A stretch of DNA of 64,000 nucleotides from Aphidius gifuensis (lineage: Eukaryota > Arthropoda > Insecta > Hymenoptera > Braconidae). Position 1 is the stretch's first letter. Every line of letters begins with the position of its first letter. A program made the translations under genes and the position numbers. The notes under the pieces were generated by a model, which was given only the letters and a program-made list of their open reading frames with translations, did no database searches and had not been told where the DNA came from. Positions 35,001 through 46,184 of this stretch are shown here, piece after piece. The stretch is from contig NC_057790.1 of the NCBI RefSeq assembly GCF_014905175.1, positions 3,720,001-3,784,000 of the forward strand, read 5' to 3'.

Positions 35001-35502
35001 TCTGTCCAGGTATCAACAATTTAAAGACTTCCAAAAGGTAATAATCATTTATTTAAAAAAAGAAACTAATAATTATAATTAATGTAAACACAATGATGAT
35101 ATTTTCAACACCCATGATCACATCATGAATGCTACTCTTGAACTCTCTCCTGAGTGTTTTTAAATTAACTTAAAAAAATTTTAGCTTTGATAAATTGAAT
35201 AAATAATTATAATTGATTGATAATTATTTCAGCGAATCTTGGTTGCCACAAATTTGTTTGGCCGAGGAATGGATATTGAACGAGTAAATATTGTATTCAA
35301 TTACGATATGCCAGAAGATTCAGACACATATTTACACAGAGTTGCTCGTGCTGGACGTTTTGGTACAAAAGGTTTGGCAATAACTCTAGTCAGTGATGAG
35401 AGTGATGCTAAAATTCTCAATGATGTACAAGAAAGATTTGACGTAAACATCACCGAATTACCTGAAGAAATTGACTTGGCATCATACATCGAAGGCCGAT
35501 AA
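32028..35502 (+). CDS. Hel25E: DEAD-box RNA helicase UAP56 / DDX39B / Hel25E
   Basis: TREX-complex ATPase used in spliceosome assembly and in loading export adaptors onto mRNA. Seven coding exons: 32028-32229, 32430-32650, 32835-33018, 33104-33222, 34682-34813, 34891-35037 and 35233-35502, giving 424 residues, close to the human 428. Motifs: AKSGMGKT (motif I, Lys about 92), TPGR, DECD (about 193), SAT, VVIFVKS, ATNLFGRGMD and HRVARAGRFG. Near-identity with animal UAP56 is evident throughout. Intron 5 (33223-34681) is about 1.46 kb, many times longer than the others. Introns 1, 2, 3 and 7 contain C/D snoRNAs; in mammals the DDX39B gene also hosts C/D snoRNAs. It is divergent from MED17 and convergent with LSM4. 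Confidence 0.97.
32276..32349 (+). ncRNA. C/D-box snoRNA, copy 2, in UAP56 intron 2
   Basis: Box C ATGATGA (32283-32289) and box D CTGA (32340-32343), with the same guide TAGATAGGGACAAC and the same pre-D sequence AATATCAATCTATC as copy 1. Box D' is degenerate here and the terminal stem is weak. Ends are approximate. Confidence 0.8.
32691..32764 (+). ncRNA. C/D-box snoRNA, copy 3, in UAP56 intron 3
   Basis: Box C ATGATGA (32698-32704) and box D CTGA (32755-32758). Nearly identical to copy 2 across the whole body, including both guide regions. Ends are approximate. Confidence 0.8.
33223..34681 (+). other. Long UAP56 intron 5 with non-random blocks
   Basis: A 1459-nt intron between the codons for QD and PME. 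It contains a CTA-triplet run (33240-33272), a possible hairpin (CCTGG 33281-33285 with CCAGG 33310-33314, inner GTTGT/ACAAC), a purine-rich GAAGAA-like block (33820-33920), and an unusually GC-balanced block (34150-34400). A poison exon or regulatory RNA element is possible but unproven. The open frames at 33491-33706 and 34155-34397 have no homology I recognise. Confidence 0.5.
35086..35159 (+). ncRNA. C/D-box snoRNA in last UAP56 intron
   Basis: Different in sequence from the other three. Box C ATGATGA (35093-35099), box D CTGA (35150-35153), terminal stem AAACAC (35086-35091) with GTGTTT (35154-35159), and a C'-like ATGATCA. The 17 nt before box D, TACTCTTGAACTCTCTC, are complementary to a conserved 28S rRNA stretch as I recall it. 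Confidence 0.85.
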
Positions 35503-36207
35503 ATAAATAATAATTAAGCTGATATTTAAATCAGCATGAATAATTAAATATAAAACCGTTTACTTCATAAAATTATGTTGACAAGACTTGTCAATGCTAT
35601 AAATAATTTAACGAATTAAATTAAAATTGAAAAAAAAAAAAACTAATTATAAATTAAATAAATTGCACCGAGGAAATAATCAAAGAATTTCCTTTGATAT
35701 ATTATAACTTGACGGGAATATTCACAATTGACACGTTATGATAATTGTGGTTTTGATGTAAATCTTTATACATCTCGTTAAAATGTCCAAATCATCGTCT
35801 TAATAATCACTATTATTTATACATAAAATATTTTCCTTCTTTTTTTTTTTTTTATTAATCTAGTTGACAATCTTGTATCGAAAAAAAATAATTATAAGTA
35901 TGTTTGAGTGTAATGAAAAATAATATACTAGAAATATAAAAATAACTTTTTTTAAATTCACCATGTTTTATTTATTTATTTAAAGCTAATAATATTATTT
36001 TATTGTTCTTATAAAATTACTAAATTATCAATAATAAATGCTACCTCATTTTTTTTTAAGTTTAAATTTTATTTTATTGAACTTACTGATGAATATGAAA
36101 CAAAATTTTTAATTTAAATAAGATATCTCTTTGAGTATCTGATGAATTAATTGATAAATTATTTTTTTTAAATAATTAGAAAAAAAAAAAAATACAGAGA
36201 ATGTTTA
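35503..36207. other. Convergent 3' region of UAP56 and LSM4
   Basis: About 700 bp of 3' UTR-like AT-rich sequence. An AATAAATAATAATTAA stretch directly follows the UAP56 stop codon. Nothing else is recognised. Confidence 0.55.
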
Positions 36208-36921
36208 TCATTTTGGTCGAGATTTGTTCATGGGTTTGTTGCCTTGATTATTTCTTCCCATTTGACCTGGTGGACCTCGATTACCATCTCTGTTACCACC
36301 ACCTCCACCTCCAGGACCACCACGTCCACCAAATGTTCCTCGTCCACCTCCACGACCACCTCTTTGATTTTGTCCACCTCTGCCTTTCATTTCACCACGA
36401 CCTCGTGATTTCATTTGAACATCTTCTTTTACCATATCAATGACTTCATCAGGAATACGTAAATATTTTATTGTACTTCCTCGAATGTAACATTCAGGCA
36501 TTCTCCAAAATTTATCACCATCCTGAATGAATAATTATTGTATTATTATTGTTAGTACAAATTTTATGTGAAATAAAAATATTTATTTATTTGTTTTTTG
36601 CTTACCCTGGATGTACAGATGACCTCTCTCAGATTAATATTCATCCAGTTGTCACAACTGACCAAATGACCATTGTATGTTTCACCATTTTTTAATTCAA
36701 CCAGCTAAAAAAATTACAACAATTATTGTTTATTTGTTTATAAATATTATTGTTAAGTTAATAAAAAAAATTATAAATACTCACCATTGGATGATTTTGT
36801 GCTGTTCTCAGTAATGATAATGGTAACTGTTAATAATAAATAATATTTTATTAATTTTTTATACTTTTATTTATAACAATATAGTTAAAATTTCATATAA
36901 ATAAATAAAAATACTTACCAT
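36208..36921 (-). CDS. LSM4: U6 snRNA-associated Sm-like protein LSm4
   Basis: Subunit of the Lsm2-8 ring on U6 snRNA and the Lsm1-7 ring in mRNA decapping. Four coding exons: 36919-36921 (ATG only), 36785-36826, 36606-36704 and 36208-36522, giving 152 residues. Sm1 and Sm2 motifs are clear: LLRTAQNHPMLVELKNGETY, VSCDNWMNINL and RGSTIKYLRIPDEVIDMV. A long RGG-rich tail follows, typical for Lsm4. As in GMF the first coding exon holds only the start codon, followed by GTAAGT. It is divergent from DARS2, with 269 bp between start codons. Confidence 0.96.
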
Positions 36922-37190
36922 GTTTGTTTTAGATGTTTTCAAATAATTTTATCAATAAAACTATTTATTCTCATCAAATTTTATAGTTTTTATTTAATAA
37001 TTATAATAAATAATATTTATTTATTGTTTTAATTAATTAATTTGACTTGAAAATTGTATTTTGATACAAAAAAAAAATACAGCTTTGTTTGTTGTGTCAA
37101 CGATCAATCAAGTTTTATGAATCCTAACCTAACAATATTCAAGTTTTAAATGTGAGAGAAACCGTGACAATAAACAACAATTTAATCAAC
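36922..37190. promoter_or_regulatory. Putative bidirectional promoter LSM4/DARS2
   Basis: The shortest divergent gap in the window (269 bp). It includes CCTAACCTAAC at about 37124 near the DARS2 start. Inferred from layout. Confidence 0.5.
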
Positions 37191-39485
37191 ATGTTGACAA
37201 GCTCCAGATTAACACGTATATTATGTCAATATTCATTGACAAAATCAAACAAAATTACCTCGAGAATTATCAATAACAAAAAGGTAAAATTAATTAAATT
37301 ATTGACATTAAAAATACAAAAAAAATTTAATTTTAATTTTTATTATTTTAGAATGTAGCAATGATAAATAATATATCCCAAGTGGATTTTAGTCAGGATG
37401 TTGTTGAAAAATTAGCTGTACCTTCAATGGAAGAACCATCTCCAATTAATAAATTTGTTTTAAGATCACATACATGTGGTGAATTAACAGCTGATAATAT
37501 TGGTGATGATGTAAAATTATGTGGATGGATGGAGTTTCAAAGAATGGGAAAATTCATAACACTCAGAGATTCATATGGATCAATTCAGCTGATGATTCCA
37601 GATGATGTAAATATGAAGTCAATTACATATTTAAAAAAACAACAATAACAACAAAGTATTATAATTATTTTTTTAAATTACAGAATAAAATGCTAATTGA
37701 ATTGGTTGAAAAATTAAATTATGAAAGTGTATTATCAATAACTGGCAAAGTAATAGCTCGTCCAAAAGGTCAAGAAAATGATAAAATGAAAACAGGAAAA
37801 ATTGAAATAAAAATAGATACATTAAATGTAGAAAATAATTCAGTAGCTCAACTTCCATTTTATATAAGACAACATAATATGCCAAAAGAACATCTTCAAA
37901 TGCAATTTAGATATTTATCATTACGTTTTCCATTAATGCAAAATAATCTTCGTATTCGATCAAATGTTATACATAAAATGAGAACATATTTAATTGATAA
38001 TTGTGGTTTTGTTGATGTTGAAACACCAACATTATTTAAAAGAACACCTGGTGGTGCACAAGAATTTATTGTACCAACACAAGAACCAAATAAATTTTAT
38101 TCACTTGTTCAAAGTCCTCAACAATTTAAACAGCTACTTATGGTTGGTGGTATTGATAGATATTTTCAAATAGCACGTTGTTATCGTGATGAAGGAGCTA
38201 GACCAGATAGACAACCAGAATTTACACAACTTGATATTGAAATGTCATTTGTTGATCGTCAAGGAATTATTAATTTAGTTGAAGAAATTATTAAAAATTC
38301 TTGTGCTAATTATTTTACTGAAAACTTCAATATACCATTTAAAAAATTTACATATGATGATGTTATGGAGCTGTATGGTACTGATAAACCAGATTTAAGA
38401 ATTCCTAATCAAATTACCAATATTACAAATTTATTTATCAATGATAATAGCAATAATACAAATAAACAAAATAATTTTATTTATGCTTTAACATTTACAA
38501 ATGATGCAGCTGATTCATTAACAAGTTCAACGAAAAATCAATTCAATAAAATCAAAGAAACTAATTATAAAGATGCAAAATTAATACAAATTAAAATATC
38601 TGATGATTGGGAATCAAAAATTAATAATATTGGACTTGATTCATCAGCATTGTCATCAGTATTAAAAATTAAAAATAAAGATGCTTTATTTATTGCAATT
38701 GGTGCTAAAAATGATGCGGTAAATTTTTTAATTTTACTTGTTAAAATGTAATTACCCAAAAAAAAAATTAAATATATTTTTTCTTTCAGAGACAATTACT
38801 TGGAAAAATACGTACAGAGTTTACAGATATTTTAGAAAGTAAAAATATTAAAATAAGAAAAGATGGTTTCGAATTTTTATGGGTTTTGGATTTTCCATTG
38901 TTTGAGGAAAATGATGATGGTTGTTTAACGTCAACACATCATCCATTTACAGCACCTCATCCTGATGATTTTGAATTATTAGAAACAGATCCACTCAAGG
39001 TATCAAATATTGTTAAGATTTTTTACAATTTCTTCATCTTAAATGAATAAATAATTAAAAAAATTAATTTTTCTTTAGGTACGTGGACAACACTATGACT
39101 TGGTTTTGAATGGTTCAGAAATAGCTGGTGGATCAATACGTATTCACAATTCAGAATTACAACGAGAAATATTAAAAATGTTAAATATCAATGAATCACA
39201 AATGATGCATTTATTATCAGCACTGTCAAGTGGTGCACCACCACACGGTGGTATTGCTTTTGGTAAAAAAATAATATTTAATAATTAATCAAGCATTAAT
39301 TAAATTTTTTTTATGAATAACATTAATTTATTTCAGGTATGGATCGTTTAATTTCCATTATATGTAATTCACCAAGCATCAGAAATGTCATTGCATTTCC
39401 AAAATCAATGGAAGGTCGTGATTTAATGTCTGATGCACCATCAGAAATAACTGATGATGAAAAAAAATTATATCATTTAAAATAA
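37191..39485 (+). CDS. DARS2: Mitochondrial aspartyl-tRNA synthetase
   Basis: Class II synthetase charging mitochondrial tRNA-Asp. Six exons: 37191-37283, 37352-37606, 37684-38718, 38790-38999, 39079-39262 and 39337-39485, giving 641 residues in frame. The first about 30 residues (MLTSSRLTRILCQYSL...) are basic and hydroxylated like a mitochondrial presequence. The OB-fold anticodon domain (LCGWMEFQRMGKFITLRD) is followed by motif 1 (VETPTLFKRTPGGAQEF), motif 2 (IARCYRDEGARPDRQPEFTQLDIE), a bacterial-type insertion and motif 3 (SGAPPHGGIAFGMDRL). This bacterial-type AspRS layout distinguishes it from the cytosolic enzyme. Confidence 0.96.
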
Positions 39486-42285
39486 TAATAACAATAATAG
39501 TAATAATTTGTAAAATATATTAATTTTTAATAATAAAAATAAATTAATAAAAACAATTAGATTTTATAAAATTTATTTTAGCATTTTTTTTAAATTTCTC
39601 TCGAGGGTTTCTCCAAATGCCTCAAAAAAAAAAAAAAATTAAAATTTATTTAAAAAGTTTTCAACATTAATTAATACATTCAAGGACTCTTTTATTTATA
39701 AATTATAAATAAAAAAAAAAAAACACCACTGGGTTATTTATTTATCATTTTTTTTTCCTGTGTTTTACTAGAAATTGTTTCGAAATAATTTCGAAATATT
39801 TGGATATAGGTGATATTGAAATGTTAATCAAAATATGATCACACAATTTTATTTATTAATATTTTTTTCATATCAATCAGAACATACACAAGGTGTTTAA
39901 AAATTTTTTTTTTAAATTATTAATAAATATACATTAATTTGAAGCTGTAAAAAAATAAAAATGAATTTTAAATTTAGCAAAAAAAGAAAAAGTAAATTTG
40001 GATGTTTAAACATTATTTATAATAATTTATTAATATTTAACAATAAAAATGACAATACCAAAATTTATTAAATTGTTTTTTCATGTGTTTATTTATTTAT
40101 AAATAATTATTTTCGTAAATTTATCAACTGTATTTAGTAATGAAAATTACTTGCTTATTCTAAATTCTATCTATTGGTTTTTTTGTTTTTACGTGATTTT
40201 GGTGACAGTCGTGCCTCCAGAAAAAAATTTTATTGTGATTAGTGTATATTTATTTAATTATTGTAATTGTATAAATAATATCAATTAATAATTTTCATGG
40301 AAGATTGACATTTATGCATAAAATAACTACATATTTTAATTAATTATTATTTCGATTTTTATTTTTCGTTTCTATCAACATTTCAATACACATAAATATT
40401 CACACGTTATTTTTTATTTTTTAAATAATTGTCCATTACAATCGCACTAGTAATTTTAATCACGTAATTAAAAATTTTTTATATTATTTTTTTGTTTGTG
40501 CGGACGGAAAAGGACACGAAATTTGTTATTTCAAATTGTTTTTAAATCTGAAAAATTTTTTTATTTATTTTAAAACTTAATTACTTTTGGATTGTTGCAT
40601 ATTAATATTAAATTTTTATTTTAAACTTTATCATTATTTTAGATAATTTATATAATTTTTATTAATAAAATTAAATGCGTTATTTAACTTTGAAAAATAA
40701 ACTAATCACAGAGAAAAAAAAAAAAAAAATTTATCAATTTGAAAATGGAATTCAACCAGTTAAATCCATAAAAAAAAAAAAAATTGTCATTCAATTATAA
40801 ACTAATGGGTATCAAAAACATGCTCAATAAAAAAAAATATATTTTTCATATTTTTATAGTTTCAAAGTATATTTTATTTATAGCGTTTTTTACTTGTTTT
40901 TTTTTTTTTTTTTCTACTAACTTAATTTAAATTATATATATTTGTATATCTTATTTCTAAATTTTTTATTTTTAAATTTTTTATTGAGTAATTCGTTACT
41001 CTTTGATAAATCATTTACACAGTTTTTTTTTTTTTTCTTTTTTTTTCCATTTTAATATCAAATTATAAATTGGCAGTACCACAACTTAAACAAATTAAAT
41101 TAAATTATTTTATTTCTTAAAATTGATCAACTTTTTTTGCTTTTTTAATTTTCTTTCGTATTTTTTTGTAATTTTTTTTCTATCTTTTTCTTATTTTACA
41201 TTCAAATTATATTTATTGATTTTTTTTTTTAGAATAATTATTAATAATGACAAATCAATTCGACAAATCTGTTTATTTTTTTTTTATCATTTTTTATAAT
41301 TATTTTCATGTCATTGAATTTTTTTTTTTTTGTATTTCTATAACTTTTTTTAATATAAAAAATAGTATTTTACATAATGTTGTAACTATTAACGTAAATT
41401 GTACATTTATCATATACTTCGTCACAATTATTTTCGACATTCACACTAAAACGTCGTTAAACATTTTTCATTCTCTCGTAGAAAGTCTCATAAAATTAGT
41501 TCAATTTTTAAATTATCCAAAGATTTTAAAAACAAAAAATAAACAAGCAAAAAGAACAAAGGGAATGTGTTTTATCAATAGACTTAAAAAAAATATATGA
41601 AAAGCAAATATGTTGACTGTATTTACAAAAATAAATAAATGAAAAATATTATTGTTACACAAAACTATTGTTGTAAATAATTTATAAACACGAAACTTTT
41701 GATATTAAATATTTCGTTAACAAAATAATAAATGTTTCAATAAAATATGTATCTTGAAAAATTCAACTAGTCTCATTCAAATAATAAATAATAATAATAA
41801 AAAAAAAAACGAAACAATTCTAATATATAATTTTTCGATAATCCTTGATTTATTAACATCAATAATAATGATAACAAACTTTTCGATTTTCTCTTCACTG
41901 TCATTAAGATAAAAAAAATCATCAAGAATATTTATTTTTTTTTGTTTAAATAAAGCACAACACACATTAGACTTTTCACTTGTCTTGAAAAAATTTTATT
42001 GAAAGTTGTTTTTTCTTTATTTTAATAATCAAAAAAAAAAGAAAAAAAAAAGTTATGACAATTCCACAGTAAGAATGTTGTTTACGTACATTCAATGTTC
42101 TTGACACACATACACACACACACACATATATATATATTGTCCAACGACAACTATTAATTAACATAATAATATTAATAATAATAGTGTTTGATGTTTTGAT
42201 AAAGATGATGATGACGATGACGACGACGACGATGATATTGATGAGAAAAAAAAAAAAGAAAAAAAAAAAAAAAAGCAGCAATAAT
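39486..42285. other. Gene-free stretch between DARS2 and WDR82
   Basis: 2.8 kb, the 3' sides of two convergent genes. Extremely AT-rich with many homopolymer runs. A compound CA/TA microsatellite lies at about 42107-42138 and GAT/GAC triplets at about 42205-42243, likely in the WDR82 3' UTR. Open frames at 41247-41600 and 41976-42344 are low complexity and not accepted. Confidence 0.6.
42107..42138. repeat. CA/TA compound microsatellite
   Basis: Alternating ACACAC then ATATAT dinucleotides, in the presumed 3' UTR of WDR82. Confidence 0.8.
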
Positions 42286-43233
42286 TTACGCATCATCAAC
42301 AAGACTTGGTAGCCAAAATGCCATATTGGTACATGCTGATGCAAGCATCATGTATTTTGGATTAAATTGTATACATTGTACTGGTGCTGGATGATCACCT
42401 TTTAATGTACATACTTCAAATCCAGTATCAGCATTCCATATATGCACAGTACCATCAGTTGATCCACTAAATACAAATTGTGAATCTGGACTAAAACTAG
42501 CCTCAATTGGAATACCTTTATTATTAACATATCCATCAAATGTTTGTAATGGTGTACCATGAAATGCATCAACTAAACGTATTGTTGATCCATTTGATGA
42601 TATTAATATTGTTTTACCATCACGACTAAATTTTAAACCAGTCCAATCACATTCTTTTTCTGGTGTTAATTTAAATGTTGCAAATGGTCCTTTATCAAAA
42701 CTACGTAAATCATATAATTTAATACAATCAGAATTAACACCAGCAGCAAATATTAAACCTTCTGGATCATATGCTGCAACTGGACGTCCAGATACATTCA
42801 TAACACCATGACAATTTGGTGAACGTAAATCCCATAATCTCAATGTTTTATCTAATGAACCAGATAAAAATGTATCTTCAACTGGTGATATACATAATGA
42901 TACAACTTTTTTAGTATGTCCTGGAAAATATCTTATATATTTATTATCATGTAAACTCAAATAACGTATTGTATCATCAATTTTAGTACTACTATGAATT
43001 GCTGTATTTTTAGCATGTGTAAAATGTATTAAATCAACACCATATTTTTTAGAATTAACTGTACGCATTTGTGTACCTTTTTCACAATCATATATTACTA
43101 TTTGATCATCTTCACTACATGATATTAATGTATCACCACTTTGTGAAAAATCAATGCTATTTATACGATCAGAATTTTCACGAAATACTTTCGCTACTTT
43201 AAAACTCCTTACCACCTGGTCAACAAGCTTCAT
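42286..43233 (-). CDS. WDR82: WD repeat protein 82 (Swd2)
   Basis: WD40 subunit of SET1/COMPASS H3K4 methyltransferase and of PNUTS-PP1 termination complexes. Single exon of 315 residues, the usual length. Family sequence is clear from the N-terminus (VVRSFKVAKVFREN, INSIDFSQSGD) through SGSLDKTLRLWDLRSP, GLIFAAGVNSDCIKLYDLRS, FSGSTDGTVHIWNADTG and LASACTNMAFWLPS. It is intronless, though a 5' UTR intron cannot be excluded. Conservation is high, so it looks like the functional gene despite lacking introns. Confidence 0.97.
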   Translation of the reverse strand: MKLVDQVVRSFKVAKVFRENSDRINSIDFSQSGDTLISCSEDDQIVIYDCEKGTQMRTVNSKKYGVDLIHFTHAKNTAIHSSTKIDDTIRYLSLHDNKYIRYFPGHTKKVVSLCISPVEDTFLSGSLDKTLRLWDLRSPNCHGVMNVSGRPVAAYDPEGLIFAAGVNSDCIKLYDLRSFDKGPFATFKLTPEKECDWTGLKFSRDGKTILISSNGSTIRLVDAFHGTPLQTFDGYVNNKGIPIEASFSPDSQFVFSGSTDGTVHIWNADTGFEVCTLKGDHPAPVQCIQFNPKYMMLASACTNMAFWLPSLVDDA

Positions 43234-46184
43234 GGTTATATTTATTTTTCAAAAAAAAAAAAAATTTATATTATTTTTTTTATTTTAAATAAGAGCAGCA
43301 CTTTATTTGGTGCACTCTTTTTTTTTTTTTTTTTTATCCTTCTAATTATTTTTAAATTTATATTCTTTTTTTAAGCAAATTAATTGACATAATTGTCGCA
43401 ATTTTTTTAATCATTTATTATTGGTTTTTAAAGTTTATTATTTTTATTATTTTTCAATTTGTTAAATGACGCTGTATTGTTCTTCTTTCTCACTTGTTTT
43501 ATTTTATTTTTATGACTGTGTGGGTGTGTGTACGTGTGTGTGTTTTGTTGATTATCTTAATTTTATTGAGAAAAAAAAAAAAAAACTGCATCCAATATAT
43601 TTCAGCTGTTGATAATCTCCAGTGATGATTTTTATTAATTTGTATTGTTCTTGTATGATGATGATGATACAGTTCAGGAACAAGAAAAAATTAATTAATT
43701 TTTAGGATAATGCTTAGTAAATTGAGAATAATACTATGATGAATACAAAGAACGCCGGTTGTCTGTGTTGTATACTTGTATTCCTGTATGCCTGTATTTG
43801 TAATTTTTTTTTTTTTTTCTTTTTTTATTATATATTTTCTCTCGAAAGAGACACCTTGGTTGTTGGCGCCTAGATGATGACTCTTTTTTTTTTTTAATCC
43901 AACAATGTTGTTATTTTGTTTTTATAAATATATTTATTGTTTTTAGTCAATTGTTGATGATGATCAGTTGTTATTTTTGATATTTATATTGTTTTATTGC
44001 TGATTATTATTTATTTTATAAACAAAATGCCGTTTACGTATATGTAATAAATTAATTATTCAGACACAAACCATGCACGATGATGTAGTTTACTGATAAA
44101 TAATTTTTCACAACAGGCATACCAACTTTTGACGGTGTTATAGAACTTTTGATTAATTTACCGTCATATTAGCTGTATCAACGGTGAAAAAAAATGGCGG
44201 TAAAATTTGAATAAGTCATTCGCGTTATTCGAATTAAACTTGAAATTATATGTTAAAAAAAAGCATAGAAATGACGAAAAAAAATCGTACACAGTCCGAG
44301 AAAAATTATCATCAGGGCCAGATGACGGAAAATTTAATAGACTACTTTAATTTGAACCCTCAATATTGTGAAAATGTATATGTGAGAAAAATGAAACTTA
44401 TTTTCTACAATAAATAAATGATTTTTTTTTATTCAAGATATCTAAACCACTTTGCCAGCTTCTTTTGATTTTATTTTATTATTTATTTTTTTATAATTAG
44501 TTTTAATTTCATTCAAATTTTTTCTTCCAGTGACTAGAATTTTTACAATAATCTAAACATTTTTTTTTTTGTTTTTGCACTATTATATTTATGTAATTTT
44601 TAAAATTTTTTATTCATTTTTTTTTCTATCCATAACAACAACACAATCAATAACAATAATACTCATAATAAATTACATAGAATTTTTGTTTTTTTTTTTT
44701 TCACTTAAAAAAATTTACATTGACTGAATCGTATTTTTGTTTCTATCTACAATTTATTTTTCGTATAAAAAAAATAAACTTTATAAATTGACGTAATTTT
44801 GAGACATTTTTTGGTTTAAAAACAAAAAAAAATATCATAATTATAATAACTGTTCAAACTATCAAACAAAAATATTATCGATCTAAAAAATCTTCGATAA
44901 ACATCAGTCAATATTCATTTAAATATTGTAAAAAAAAAAAAAACATTAAATTACGAAAACTATCTGAAGTAGTAGTAAGTTTTTGAAAAAAAAGTAACAC
45001 AAAATATTTAAAACACTGTCAAATAGATAATTAAAAAATGAACATAACATTAATTAGTGTGCTTTCAATTGAGGTATATATATTACAATTATATTTTCAT
45101 GTAGGACGGCGTTTAATTGTTAATTTTTACTTTTATAATTTTATCAAATTGACAATGTGTATTAATCTATTCTTAAAATATAATTTCAATTTTTTTTTTT
45201 TATTTTTCAAATTATAAATTTTGAAAATCTCCATGATAAATCCATTATACAAATAAAATTTTTATAAAAAATTCAAAATGTTTATAGCTATTTCAAAAAT
45301 ACATGATTTTATTTTATTTTTTTTTATCAAACACAATTCATTTTAAAATTAATATATCAATAAGGAAAAAAAAAAAAAAAAAAAATTGTGCAAACCTAAA
45401 TGACTTGTTTTTCTATGAATCAAATACTAATTGAAAAAAAAAAAAAATAAAAAATGATATGAGGCCTATTGTGCGACAATTAAACAATAAATATTTCAAT
45501 TATTTTTTTTTTTTTTAATCCAATATAATTTTCAATGCCACTTGAAAAAAAACTTCTTTAAATGACTAATATTTTTTAATTTGTCTTTTTTTTTCCTTGT
45601 TAATAAATTGTGCAACTATTGCGATAAATATAATATATTGTGATTAATTGTTAAAAAATAAATATCAATACTATGAGTAATAAAAAAAAGACTTGGTCTT
45701 CTAACAATACTAAAAAATATAAATAATATTTTATTGACATAATTTCGTCTTGATAATTTTTCATATTCTCATTTCAATAATTTATTTATATTTATTAATT
45801 ATTATTCATTATATATATATATTCTTTTTTATCATTTTCAGTCAGTCATTCATTGAATATTTTATTTATTCTATAAGTGCAATTCCTGAATGCATATCTG
45901 CCGATAATAATTGATGAATATTATAAATTAATTATTGCAATATAAATGTTTTTAATTATCAGTGCACGAGTAGGTACCCGCCCCGTATTTATTATTATTT
46001 ATTATATTTATTATTTTATATTTATAAGTGCACTAATAATTTAATAATATATTAATGTATTTTAAATCTTTTTTCATTTTTCTATATATACCATTGAACT
46101 TAGTGTAATAAAACTGAGAAGAGAAAAAAAAAATAAAATAAATACTTAATATAAAAAAAAATTTAAAACTGAATAATTCTAGTT
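43234..46184. other. Intergenic WDR82 upstream / PEDS1 downstream
   Basis: 2.95 kb without a gene. It holds a GT-rich microsatellite (about 43513-43542) and AAAATGGCGG at 44191-44200, a YY1/Pho-like core in a GC-richer block that could mark the WDR82 start. A small GC block TACCCGCCCCG lies at about 45975. No RNA gene is recognised. Confidence 0.5.

Noticed and set aside
41247..42344. Open frames of 117 and 122 codons near the WDR82 3' end
   Set aside because: Rich in Phe/Ile/Lys runs from T and A homopolymers; no start context, splice or homology support.
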